A stretch of 64,000 nucleotides of DNA from Membranipora membranacea. Its lineage: Eukaryota; Bryozoa; Gymnolaemata; Cheilostomatida; Membraniporidae. The notes below the pieces were generated by a model. That model saw nothing but the letters and a program-made list of their open reading frames with translations. It ran no database searches and was not told where the DNA came from. The stretch lies in the NCBI GenBank assembly GCA_914767715.1, contig OU612073.1, positions 24,368,001 to 24,432,000 of the forward strand. The letters are read 5' to 3'. Below are positions 48,716 to 61,100 of the stretch, in pieces; the first letter of the stretch is position 1, and every line of letters starts with the position of its first letter. Both the position numbers and the translations under genes were made by a program.

Positions 48716-51700
48716 CTAACATTTAGCTAGGTCATACAGTAGGGGCGAGGCGTCCGGACCCATCATTTCAGCTACATCCGGTGCAGTCTTATATGCTCTC
48801 TCTGTATATTCCCTTAACATGGGCATGAAGAGTAATACTTCAGCTAACATATTTTTCCTGTTCGGATGATTCTTGACCAAAACGTATTCCAGAACCTGAA
48901 ATGATATATTATGATGACATTAAAACATATAGAAAACGTTAAAATGCCTTGTTTCCAGGATCACACATGTTTTATTAATTACTTTTTATCGACACATTAA
49001 TGGATTAAGTGGAATTGAACATACGATTCATTTATCTCAGTATAGTACATGTGTGGTTGATTGACTGATTTAGACTTTATAATACCGATTACCAACCTTT
49101 AGAAGTTTATCCTGCAGTTCTTGGACTTGTTTGGGGCACTGAAGAGAGTCCCTCTCTGGAGTCATGATAACAAAGGCACCCAGTATAGCTATATCCTCTC
49201 CAGTTAGCTTTAGATTCGTTATTCTAATCATCAGCCTGAACAGGACAGAAGTAATGTGAGCAAGTCTCTATAGCTGGTTGTGTTAACAACAGAAAGAACG
49301 TTCAGAGGTGACAAATATCACTGTACATGATCACTCGCATATCTCTGTGGATTACCAGAATATCATTTCTTCTCCACCCAAAACCATGAGAGGTGCATAT
49401 AGATCCCTGCATTCTCCCTGATCCCTGTTAATCTGAACTTCGTGTGGATGGAAAAATTAAAAACTGTGTGAGGAGAGAAAACCTAAGTGATAGAAAATTC
49501 TTCTCATACCATTCAAACTTATTGGCCACTGATGTTGAGAGGAAAGCGTTACATATTCACCATTCACATGATGTCGATAGAACACACGGTTTAATCGCTC
49601 AAACCCTGCCCGGATTAAAAGTTGTGGCAGTTCACTATCAACCACATCTCTCCTTTGTGACAATGTGGTTGATCAACTATAGAACAGGTAAGATGTTTCC
49701 ACATGCGATTCAACCTAGAGTTCCCACAAACATCTCATACTATGGCTATTGGCTACTGGCTAATGTGATCTCATTGGGAATTCCAGAACATTGCATTGTG
49801 GGATACATGTGAACAAGCCATATAAGGTACCCGATACCTATGAATGCAGTGTCAAACTTACTTCATGTGGAAGTCATGGAAACCTTCTCCTATGATTGAT
49901 GTTATGATCCTGGGCGGAAATAGAACCATATCTCCAGTGTCAGCGTGATAGTGTACGGCAACTTGTAAACCTGACACCTTCAAGTGAGTTTTATGTCTAC
50001 AAAAATATAGGACAGTAAATAAAACAAGAGAGGTGATTGATGGAGAGAGGACGAATGGTATTGTAGTAGTTTGAGAGTTTCCCAGGCATTTCCACCTGAA
50101 ACAAGACTTATCAATATCATTCTGGTATGAGCGGTTTTTTGACAGTGTCAGACCACAATCACTATGGTTGGGGCTCCCTGCACACAAAGCTGTCTTCAAT
50201 TTCTTCAGAGAAAAAAGAGCAATCTTCAATTTTAAAACTCTCATCTTCAGACTTAATTCTTCAAATCAACTGGACCGTGGTGTTATCTACTCATTTCTGC
50301 TTAGAATGACCCTCGCCGGGGGGCCGTCGGGCGAGGGGCAAAAGTCTGGGGGGCTCAGACTACCCGTGTGCTTGAGTTTTGGTTTTGTTTTGATAGGCTG
50401 ATGAGCTTAAGTTTGTTATTGTTTTGAGTTGCTTGTCCAAAACACGTAATCTGAGTAACTAATTCCAAATTGTTGGACTGAATTCAAGTCTAAAATCTTT
50501 TATTGATTTTTCATTTGAACTGACTAAATCTTTTCATCAATTTTAAAACACTCAATCTTCAAACTTCAGTAAAATATGCAGTGAGCCCCATGGTTCCATG
50601 CTTCGAATTTGTGGTTCACTCCAATTTCGAATGGTTAGAATCCAGTGGATTCTAACCAGTCCCGTGATGGAAAAAACATGAAAAACATCTGCCGCGGCCG
50701 GGACTTGAACCCCAGTAATCCCTTTGAAGGCATTGTGTGCAAGCGCGCTAACCATTCAGCCACGCCGCCACGCCGCCAATTAGGAAGTAGGTAGAGTTAA
50801 CATGGTATGGATAATCACGTCCAAAAAGTCATTCGTCACAATCTGAAAGTTACTTTAATGTCATTTCCATTGGGCGGTTACCCCCGAAATCCTTACAAAA
50901 TCGCAACATGGAATCATATTGATTGGGGAGAAGATCCTCTTCTGGTAAATGCCTCATTGTTGACATCAGGGATGAATTCAAAGACAGACACATTTTGATT
51001 TGACATGTTTCAGTGATTTATCTCCATAATGGAGATATTGAATTTAATACAAACAAACAGGGTGACGATGTTATAGTTACTAGTTAATATGAAGGTCAGT
51101 TTTATTGCAGAAGAAGCCCATTATTTACATCTCATTACATGATAATAACTTTGGTTGTCCTGGTCCTAGTCGGACTAAAGAAAACCAGATCAGAGCTGTG
51201 AATACAATCTGTAAGTTCTAGGGAATTCATCCCAAACTATCTGCTCCAACATACTCTGATTTTCTGATGCAATTTTGTACCCATCCCGAGCCTAGCTTTT
51301 TTAACCCTGATTACAATAGCAATATCTACAAACCAATTTATGCCTGTAAGCGTGTAACATTTCCGCACAAGTCTATGTAAACAAAAGTTGAGCGTCTAAC
51401 CTTATCACCTGTAAGAGCTCACATCTCGAACTTTTCAACAGTATTATCTTATCTTCCATTATAAGCTCACTGAATCCTGGGATAGACTTTGCGTAGTTAA
51501 GTGTCTGCAGATAAATCTTCTCCATTGATTTACACCACACATGGAATGCGGCAGTGTCTATCTCTAGTGTATGAAGCATTTCGGGTGAACACGACTGCTG
51601 GTCGGATATGAGTTTCCTGTATTGAGTGTACTTCTCGTGTAAATCACTGTCTGCATTCTCACCAGGAGAATAGAGGCATGTGGTGAGATGTGAAGTGTCC

Positions 51701-52671
51701 GTAATACTATACTGCTCTAACAGTTTGGCTGCCTTGTGTTCAATCATTCCCATATCAGCTTGAAACGAGTGAATCTTAGAGTCGAAGTTGTCACTTAGAA
51801 GTGTGGCCAGCTCGATCACATGACTATCGAAACTGTTTAGTAAGTCCTGCTTAGCCTTTAACTGCTGTAGTTGTTTAGTTTCCTCTGATTTTCTCTCATA
51901 GCTTGTACGTCCGAGTTTGACGCCTGTCAAAAACCAAAAGCCTTACAATGTAAATGAAAATGATGTCCCTACAACTGACAACACCCCTGCCACATCTATC
52001 CTTAGAGCGAGCTTAAAGTAATTTGTTACAAGGTGAAGGTGATGGTCTGGATACAAAACGAATGAGAAACAAAGAATGTTACACAACCACAGAGTTGAGC
52101 TGAGAGCTTCAAACACGATGTTAGAATTGCCTACCTTCTTTTGCCATTCCTACATCCAGGCATTTCTGATAACGGCAGCTAGCGCAGGAGATTTTTCCTA
52201 CTGGATGATTATCCGAACATTTCCCATCCTTCTTACAAGGCTTGACTGCTTTCTTCCGTTCGAGAGATCTCATAAAAAACACTTTGCAAGCTTCACATGT
52301 TGTAGCACCTGCAAGAGTTACTCGGATGCTTTGGTACAAATGTAACTTAAAGCGGAGTTAAGATTTAAGTCATGATCAATCGAGCAACTGTGTTGGTTGG
52401 TTACAGCTAAATGCAATCCCTTTGTAGAGTTTTCAGTGTTGGATGGAGATCAGGTATTAAATTCAAACTTACCAAAATGATAACCAGATGAGTTTCCATT
52501 ACAGACCTGACAGCGACGTGTAGAAGTCCCATTAGCTCCGGCTGTTGGCTTAGTTAAACTGGACGGGTTTGGCTCTGAGACAAAGTTAAATTGTTGATCA
52601 GAGTCCATTGATGAATCTGTCATTGGTGTTGACGGGGAGGGTGTTGTGAGATCTAGAGGTTCATGCTGCAT
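48716..52671 (-). CDS. Nuclear receptor, copy C
   Basis: Six coding exons: 52473-52671, 52135-52308, 51401-51923, 49862-49996, 49097-49235, 48716-48895; 449 aa. Exon 1 is six bases shorter than in A, an in-frame loss of two codons in the Ser/Thr-rich N-terminus. Splice sites, zinc fingers, P-box CEACKV, ligand-binding signature and the AF-2-like end YDLAKC are intact. In exon 3 it agrees with A against B at several residues and with B against A at others, so conversion between copies or B-specific change is possible. Intron 3 is 1.4 kb because of a composite insertion with a tRNA-like segment. Its start faces MDN1 unit C, but 5.5 kb away because of two insertions. Confidence 0.93.
50152..50925. 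mobile_element. Composite insertion in receptor C intron 3
   Basis: Copy A reads directly from GTCAGACCAAAACCACATTG into GGGGAGAAG. Copy C has about 770 bp between these points, and copy B keeps only about 100 bp of the same insert (from 37530). It contains the second copy of the G-rich dispersed repeat (50311-50371) and a tRNA-like segment. Sharing by B and C but not A dates the insertion after A split off, or it was lost from A. Confidence 0.75.
50690..50770 (-). repeat. tRNA-derived segment (SINE head or tRNA pseudogene)
   Basis: On the - strand there is an A-box-like TGGCTGAATGGTTA (50750-50763) and a B-box-like GGTTCAAGTCC (50701-50711) at tRNA spacing, ending CCCGGCCGCGGC. The acceptor and anticodon stems pair badly when laid out, so it is unlikely to be a working tRNA. 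A polymerase III SINE head is the better reading. Confidence 0.65.
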
Positions 52672-52749
52672 TATTAAGTTATCCTACTGCATAATATATT
52701 AAGCCTATTAAATGTACTGCAGGATAAGGAAAAAAGCTGCATAAGGTTC

Positions 52750-53514
52750 CTCTTACCTCTTACCTCTTCTTCTTTAGCACGTACTAGGTACTAGAACATA
52801 GCGTAAGCAGTACGCCTCATTAATTTCAATCCTCAGCCAGCATGTTATTCAAATCTGTCGCCTTGCGACTATTTTGCATAACATTAATATAAGTTTGAGG
52901 TCATCACTTTGACCCCAGCTTTGCTTTGGTTTCACGAACTGTCTTTGGTAAGAAACTGTTATAGTACACTGATTTGTTAGCATATATCGTTGGGGGATCT
53001 CCCGAGTCACTGCTCTGGTAACTGCAACATTAGCGGGTCTATCGTTTATAAGTTCATTGTAAGCAGATGTGAGCGATTCGTTGTTTTCCTCATGGGACAG
53101 CAGGCGAAGTAACAGAGCATTTCTATTTTTCGTTCGCCTATCAGCTAGGGTTTCTAATTTTAGTTTTTTTTTAGCCTCTGTCACACTCTCCCTCCCTTTG
53201 AGGGTCGATATGAATCTTATGGCTCTGTGTTGCACCATCTCAATGTCATTTATTAAATAATCTAGTGTTGTATCCCAGACAGAAGCTGCGTACTCAACAT
53301 GAGGTCTACATAGGCTGGTGTAGTCATGCCCAACTGTTTTTTAGCTTTTCCAATCTTACTATGAATGTGATTGTTAAATTTCAAATCCGACTGAAGAATG
53401 ATGCCTAGGTAGTGAGTCTCCCGCACAGTCTCTAGGGTTGTCCCGTCTAGCACATAGTTGGTATCAGGGGAAGTCGGAGTCTGATTGAAGGGAAGAACTG
53501 AACATTTGTCAACG
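52750..53514 (-). mobile_element. 5'-truncated LINE, end of reverse transcriptase
   Basis: Absent from units A and B, which read straight through GGTTCAGGATAC or GGTTCAGCAGCA. On the - strand it encodes the C-terminal part of a non-LTR reverse transcriptase: DVDKCSVLPFN, ETHYLGIILQSDLKFNNHI, then after a frameshift near 53320 the segment ending in DIEMVQHRAIRFISTLKGRE. The 3' end is a short tail repeating AGAGGTA, as in CR1/L2-like LINEs that end in microsatellites. It may belong to the same broad group as the 5' half at 33860, but the two share no region to compare. Confidence 0.88.
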
Positions 53515-54076
53515 TCAGGATGCATGCTTCCCTTCTGCGTGATAAGTGTCACAATCTTAGTCATCCATATCATAATGCTTAAGCTACCAAATATATTTTC
53601 CTTCCAGCTAGATGAAAACTACCGTAAGTCATCGAAGAACCAAGTTAAATTGTACTAGCAAATCAAAAATCAGTGATTATAAATCCTATACTGGTAAATG
53701 AGATAACTGCATCCTTGGAATGTTAATCTTTGACTAGTAAGGAATTTTTAACATATGGACTCACACAGGGAGGTCATTGCCTGAGTTCTCCTCTCCTTCT
53801 CACTGAGTATCATACAAACTTCTACCTACTGTCTATGCTTCAAGGCTGCAAAACTTTAGTTTGAAATTGATTACATAATACTATAAATCTTCATACAGGC
53901 ATAGGTCTTTGGAGAAAATAGCGTAGCTAATTTATCTGTGTCTGGTTGTGATGAATTGATAATACAGAAAACACCCACTGCTCTGTGATGATATATTCAC
54001 AATTTAACATTATTGAATAGAAATTAATTCCATGAGTTGGCCTTTTGACATTGTTGATTTTGTGGTATGTTTATTT

Positions 54077-56987
54077 GTTTTGATTTGATATTGATTTAAT
54101 TTGCCACATGGGAATGCCTAGCATTATATAAATGTGTGCGTACAATAAAAATTTAGACTTTTGAAAAAAGGAGAAAAAACAGTTTCATTAAAAATGATTG
54201 GATCAGGCGGTGAAAAACGATAAAATCCATGCTGCATGAAAAAGAAATATATTGTTGAGACATAATATAAGGGGACTTAGTATCGTTTGTTTTTCATTTT
54301 AGCGCACTGATGCTAAAATTAAAAAAACCAACTTGTTTTTCGTTTATTTTTCCAAAACAACAAATCAAAATATGAAAATCGAGTCAATTTTTTTTTTTGA
54401 TTCTCTTATTGATGCAAACCGAAATATTGATATGAATCCTATTTTCATATTTCAACTTTGAATCACAGTAACAAAAATCAAACATTGCAAATGTAGCCTT
54501 AATTGTCAAGTCAAGTCAGCTGCTATGAGGGGCTACTGTGTGGCTTGTCTGCATTGAGTGCCACACAATGTATGTTACAGTGCTGAGGTGAAGATGTGAG
54601 GTAGTCGGCGTAGGTGCTTTGTAGTGAATTTTGCTGATGCTGTTGGGCTGCCGCCTGGTGGCCGCTGCTTGTTTGATGTCGATTGTATGTTAAGCTTGCT
54701 GCCTCTGTTGGGTGTGCTGTCGCTGGTGTGTTACAGATGGCGTGCTCAGTGTGCTGCCGATAGTGTGCAGTGCGTTTATTTTAGTTTAATTTTTCAGCTG
54801 ATGTCATGGTATTGATAAAATTGAATGCTTACAATGTTGGGTCAATAATGACTGAGAGCGGAGATTACTAAAATGAGTCATAAAAAAAGGATTTGGTACG
54901 TTTTTGGGACCTACATAGTTTAGGTCTATAAATAGTTTTGCAGCAAGATGACGTTCTACATTCATTTCTGATAACACAATTTAGTCCAGTGGCAGCCTAC
55001 CAAAAATGTGGCTAGAAACGCAACTTCATTTACAAAATTGGATGGATAAATTCTACAAGTGGAATTTAGGGTATTTTTTTTCAGGCGGTCGCGATGGTGA
55101 TGATGTAAATTACACAAAGTTGCACATTAGGCAGCTAATTGCCAAAAATGCTGCCAAAATCACTGTTCTTTGGAGATTTCAAAGGTCTGTCCTGTGCTCA
55201 CCTTATGAGTTGAGTTGAGTTACCCAAACTCTGCAATCAGATTTATACATGCCTTGGTCAGTTCTTTGTATTATATCATTGTGATATCTCAAATATTGAG
55301 TGAATGACCAACCTTATAAAAAGTGATAACACCGCAAAAAGGGAAAGTGATAAAAAAAATGATGCATTGGTTCAAAACATCCAAAATCTGAAAGAGCATG
55401 TCATCATTACTGGATCTACAAGTTCAAATGGGTCTGCTACCATAAGTAGCCGAGATATGGCCAACAACGGTTGCAATACTTTTTGATGATACTTGAAGGA
55501 GTTCATTTTTGCTTTACATGCTATATAAACTTAGGAAGACGATTTTTATGATACTATAAAGGAAACCTAAAAATACGCACTATTTGAAAAATGACACACT
55601 CAGAGCATTAAACACTGGTGTCACCATAAGAAAATCAGATCAGTACAAACATTCAAAGCCTGCTTTTTAGGCAGCAGCAAAATTGAAAAAGTGGTTTCGT
55701 TTCAATTATAGTTATATACAGGTGATTATAAGGGGCATTGCAAACGTTGTTGGCCATAGCTCGGCTAGTTAAGATAGCAGACCCATGTAAAGTTGTAGAT
55801 CCACTAATTGTGACTGCTCTTTCAGATTTTGGATAGTTTGAGACCGTATCATCATCTTTTGATCACTTTCCCTTTTACCGGCAGTGTTTTTGGCAATTAG
55901 CGGCTTAATGTGCAACCTAGAGTAAGGTACAATTTTGCCATTGCGATCAGCTTCAAAAACTATACCAGAAACAATTGACAAACCTTATCCATCCAAAATC
56001 GCAAATGGAAGTGATAAGTTAGGAGGAGGCTGCCACCGAACTAATTAAAAAGAGGGTGTGTTTGATCAGCACCTATTTCTGCAAAATGCCTCTTGTTCTG
56101 TTAAAAAAAATCTTAATGAGGATAAATTCAAAAACTCCACCCTTTCTTCATAGGTTTGGTAAAATGGTGATGTGCTTCCACTGATGTGCTGTCGATTGTA
56201 CGCTCAGCATATATCCTCTGGTGGGTGTGCTGCCGCACACCAATGAGCGACAGCACACCCACCATCAGCAGCACACTGAGCACACCATCTGTAACACATC
56301 AGCGACAGCACACCCAACAGAGGCAGCAAGCTTAACGTACGATCGACATCAAACAAGCGGCAGCCACCAGGCGGCAGCCCAACAGCATCAGCAAAATTCA
56401 CTACAAAGCACCTGCGCCGAATACCTCACATCTTCACCCCAGCACTGTAACATAAATTATGTGGCACTCAATGCAGACAAGCCACACAGTAACCCCTCAT
56501 AGCAGCTGACTTGACTTGACAAATTATCTCAGCGTGCCAACCTCAGGCAGACATCCCATTTTTGGTGGCAGCATCCGGTAGCGGCAAGAAATGCAAACCC
56601 CAGTAAATCTCCATGAGAAAAATAACAACTAAGGCTACATTTGGAATGTTTGATTTTTGTTACTGTGATTCAAAGTTGAAATATGAAAATAGGATTCATA
56701 TCAATATTTCGGTTTTCATCAATAAGAAAATCAAATAACAAAAATTGACTTGATTTCCATATTTTGATTTGTTGTTTTGGAATAATAAACGAAAAACAAG
56801 TTGATTTTTATATTTTAGCATCAGTGCGCAAAAATGAAAAATAAACGATACAAAGTCCCCTTATACATTACAGGCGCCTGTTCATACCAGAAACTAAAAA
56901 CGAGTTCTTGACTCTCTCCGTTCTACATATTGGTGGATAGAAAATATCAGATTTGTCCTTGTGACGTTGGCGCCTGACTAAGAAATG
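54077..56987. mobile_element. 2.9-kb foldback element (giant inverted repeat)
   Basis: Inserted in unit C only; unit B reads GTATGTTTATTTATGTAACA across the site. The left arm (about 54266-55490) and right arm (about 55738-56865) are diverged reverse complements along their whole length. Matching landmarks are TAAGGGGACTTAGTATCGTTT against its complement at 56848-56865, CAGCTGCTATGAGGGG against 56495-56510, GGCTGCCGCCTGG against 56363-56375, and CCAAAATCTGAAAGAGCA against 55818-55835. The centre is a single-copy loop of about 250 bp. Open frames inside are short and unrecognised. RNA from it would form very long double-stranded RNA. Target duplication is unclear; only TTT is shared by both edges. 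Confidence 0.82.
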
Positions 56988-57780
56988 TTTATGTAACATA
57001 TCTAGTTTGAGGGTGAATAAGTGTGATCATATTACTTTACTGCGGGGTATGCTCTGAGGTGACTCTCGAGATGGCACACTCTACTAAGTACTATGAAGCT
57101 GGACATATGAGGGCATCCTACTAGCTCTTTCATTGTGGCACTCCTGATTCAGGCCTCACCTTTGTATGCTGGGCATGAAGAATAATTTTTGAGAGCATAC
57201 TACAAAAGGATATTGTCAAATACGCTATTATATCAAATTTTTACTAAACATGAGTTTGGGATTTGAGAGTTTGGCTCTCCAGACAGATCTTATTATTATC
57301 GGAGATAGATAGATGTATTTTTTGGAACTATTTAGAAAACTAAACCCAATATAGCTTTCCTTCTGCAGACATCTATAAGATTGCTCATCAATGTATGCTT
57401 TAAGAATAAAGCCACAATTGCCTAGAATGTCATTCAGCAATCTTTATTTGACGGATAATTAGTCAAACTGACAGACTATTAAATTTTACCGCAGGTGTAA
57501 AATACATTCAAAATAATGTAATAGAAATAGCAAAGATAGATCCATCATTTTATCCATCCGAACAAACACAATATGACAGGGCACAGCTGGCCGACAAAGA
57601 AAGGAACATATAAACCGTCCTAATGTTATTTCAGTGCCTCATATCTCATGTAAGGCTGGAAACAGTAACTGATATGCAGAGCCTCTTGATAAAACCTCTT
57701 ATTTAGATAGATCGATTATCATTATATTATCAAGAATATGAATGATGAACTAGTTCATTGATATGGCCATGTATGTATTC

Positions 57781-57960
57781 AACATTTTTTTATTCAACAC
57801 ATATAGTATTCAACATTTTTTCAGTTTATTGGCATAGTCTTATTTTTTGTTGAATCTTTGTTTGTATCATTTTTCTTTTTTGCCATTTATGTCACATCAT
57901 GAAAAACATTTGAAATAATGAATTGTTGCTGACAATAAAACTATATATATATATATATAT
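57781..57960. mobile_element. Small AT-rich insertion ending in (TA)n
   Basis: Present in unit C at a site where unit B has only a short palindrome. It contains AATAAAA and finishes in a run of TA dinucleotides before GTATGCATTC resumes. A retroposed SINE-like tail is possible; ends are not defined. Confidence 0.5.
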
Positions 57961-58175
57961 GTATGCATTCCTCCTAAGATTATTGTACTATTTGGAGTTG
58001 TCTTTACACAAATGGAATTTCCCACAGACATTGATAAGCATGTTGCACAAGATTGAAAAAAGCACCTTGTGACCTCTTTTCATGTCAGTTCAAGGTCGTA
58101 ATTTTGCCATGTGAATAATCAACTTATCTCAGCATGGAGCAGAGGCATGCTAGATAGAAGTAGCTGAGTTAGAAA

Positions 58176-61100
58176 ATGGCATCCAATGCAAGTTATTGCC
58201 TTGATGGTGCTTTAGAGAACTTAAGGAAGCACGAGAATTCATTGCTGTCAGCTCAGATAGAGAAGGTTTTAGGAAAGAAGTCTCAGGTAAAAGTCATACT
58301 CATAGATAGGCGCTAAGCCTAGGCCAGGTCCAGCCATTCACTTCAGTTCAATGTTAAACTTTTTTTTATTAATTAATACATATTTACATTATAATGATAA
58401 GTCCAGATGAGAGATGAGGGGCCCCATTGATGTCGCATCACATTACCCCTCTTTCTCCTTAGTCACAATATTCACTGCATTCCTTCCCCCAGCCATCTCC
58501 AACAGAATTCATATAGTTTTACATGTTTATGAGTTACTACTCAGGTAAGAAGGCAACATACTAAACAAACTGATGTAAAGTAAGTGAACAAGTATGAACT
58601 AGCAGGATGGCACTCTAGTCTATTGTCTTGAAGAGCTATGTCCAACCAACATATTTCAGTGGTCTAATGTTATACGGAATGAAAAACATCTGATTAGAAT
58701 ATAGCCTAGGCCTAATAATATTGTTTGTATGTATAGGCCCCCCATGAACCTGGATTTAATTGCAAATTATGTTTTGTTTGGCCGGAAAAAGATCATAATC
58801 TTACTACTAGACTCTGTTTGATTTGGGTACTGTAGGTCTATTTCCTCTCAGTTCTTTCATCGGATGAGGTAACCGTTCTGGTTCAACAACAGTAAGCAAC
58901 CAGGGACTGGGAAATTGAGGTAGAGAGAATGAGGAGGAGCCAATCCACAGGGAGACGATCTATTCCCCTAACCCTCTTATAACACATCAGTCATCCAGTA
59001 GCTGACACATGTGTGAATACTGTCATCTAGATTCTTTTCAGGTTAAGACGGAATTGCATTGTACTTGGCGCAAGACTTATCTGTATGCCCTCTTTACAGC
59101 ATGCTACCTGGTCTGCAGCTTCAAAGAGGGACTTACTAGGACAATTATCACAGCTATTATTGGAGAAAGATTTTACTTTAGCCATCTGCGCTCAGCTGAA
59201 ACCTTTGGTTCTTCAACTTCTCTATCAGTGAGTTTGTCTATATATCTACACTGATAGGCATCAACACCGGCTGTGATATATAAAAATATATATACTGTTC
59301 GATCCCCCATCGGCTTATCTGAGAAGAAAAGTTGCTGGAAATTTTGAGGGCATGGCTTACGACTATTTCAGCATCCTGATATCTCTCTGAGTCCCCATTG
59401 CTTTGCAGCAAACCTTGTATAAATGTGTTTATTATTTCAGGGCGGCTGATCTAGTTAATGGCGATAGTATCCAACATCAAAAGTTATGCCTGGCTCTCCC
59501 CAAACTTGTCATGCTATATCCTCAGACGGGAGAATTCGCTGTGAACTATCTCGAAGTGAATACACCTTTCTTCTACAATAATAAGGGTAATCAGGAGCCA
59601 GTGAAGAAAAAGGCAAAAAAGGTAAAATTGTAATCAGAAGTGTATGATATATAGTGTAAAGCAGGGGTGTATTCATAGGTAGGGCCAGGGGGCCATGGCC
59701 CTGCCACTTTTTCAGGAGGTCAATTTTGAAAAAGCTCCAAAAATTGACATAGTTCAATGTTGGCAATCTCATGGCATCTCATCCCAAAACCCTTCACTGT
59801 GGTGGTCAATTAAATCAGAATTTTTGACGAACAATTGGTCATTGTTTCAATTCTAAGTATCAATGACATTAGGGTTATTATGATGTCCCTCCCTGTTACA
59901 CTGAGATCCCTGGGGCCAATTCCTTGTCAACTCTCTTCTCAAAAATGGCTGGAGTGCCTTAAAACCGCTTGTTTTTTGAATATCATGTGGGGGAGGCCCC
60001 CCTATACCCCCTGGCGGGAAGGCGCTACAGCGCCCCTGCCGCGCCCACCCCGGCTGGCCCTACCACTTTAAAACCCATGGATACAGCCCTGATGTAAAAT
60101 CTTGATTTCAGAGTCCTACTGTATGTATGGATTGAGAGCTGTTATAAAGCCTGTACTGACAGTCCTAGTCACGTGGTTGTAATTGATTGAAATACCACAT
60201 TTATATCCATCGATAGAGTCCATCTGACAGAAAATGTTGGCCCATTTTCACTCAGAGGACAGCTTTCTCACTCAAAGTTAATTCTTTTGTTAAGCTCCGT
60301 TTAATTAATGGCTTTGCTGGATTATAGAGCTTCTTCATAAAGAACAGCACCAACACATATTGACATAGTGCTAAACTAGTCTGATCCAGCAATAGCATAA
60401 CTTAGACATCTATTTTCCTTTGTACCCTGAGTATGTTACATGGTGACTGTTCCTTGTTGTTAATCACACATATACAGTGTTAATACATTCTGACTTGTAG
60501 ACTGCGGAGAAGAAGAAAGATAAAATACCAGTAGTAGAGCTTTGTGAGGCTGCCTATCTGTTCTTATTGTCTGATACAGACAGGTTCACTCAAGTATATG
60601 ATTGGTCTCATCTCACTACCTATCTAAGCATTGACAACCAAAAGGTTAAATGGTGAGTAAACAGCATCGATGTAGCTAATATCCTTGAGATTCATACAGG
60701 TATACTGTGCTTGTGAAGTGTTGAATGAAACTCTTATCTGTGTACTACATGGCTGAGCCCTTGCTTTTCTTTTCTCCGTACTATTTACTAATATGCCAAA
60801 TTCTTCTATTTGATTAAACTAATTTTATAGCTTGGGAAAAAAGTTTTGATATATAATATATATATGTAATATAATTGTAATACCCTTGTGACAAACCTGT
60901 GACATACCTTTAACATCCTGTGATATACCTGTAATACACCTGTGATATTGTGCTATTTTAGGTATGTAGTACAGAGTATCTGTCTCATCAACCAGATCAG
61001 CGGACTAAGTAAACAATCTCTTCTAGATAAATACTTCTCTAAATCTGAGCAATGTCAGCTTGTAACACAGTGAGTATTTTACTCTTATTATTACTATAAC

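Larger units (their letters stand above)
52672..58175. other. Divergent promoter region, unit C, enlarged by insertions
   Basis: Orthologous to the 1.7-kb interval of unit B but 5.5 kb long. The extra length comes from a LINE fragment (52750-53514), a foldback element (54077-56987) and a small AT-rich insert (57781-57960). The remaining pieces align with unit B throughout. Confidence 0.75.

Noticed and set aside
50690-50770. Functional tRNA gene
   Set aside because: A and B boxes are present, but acceptor and anticodon stems do not pair properly.
26137-53000. Receptor copies as assembly duplicates of one gene
   Set aside because: The copies differ by many substitutions, an in-frame 6-base deletion and different insertions with exact target duplications, so they are distinct loci or, at the least, distinct haplotypes. 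Long reads would settle the remaining doubt.
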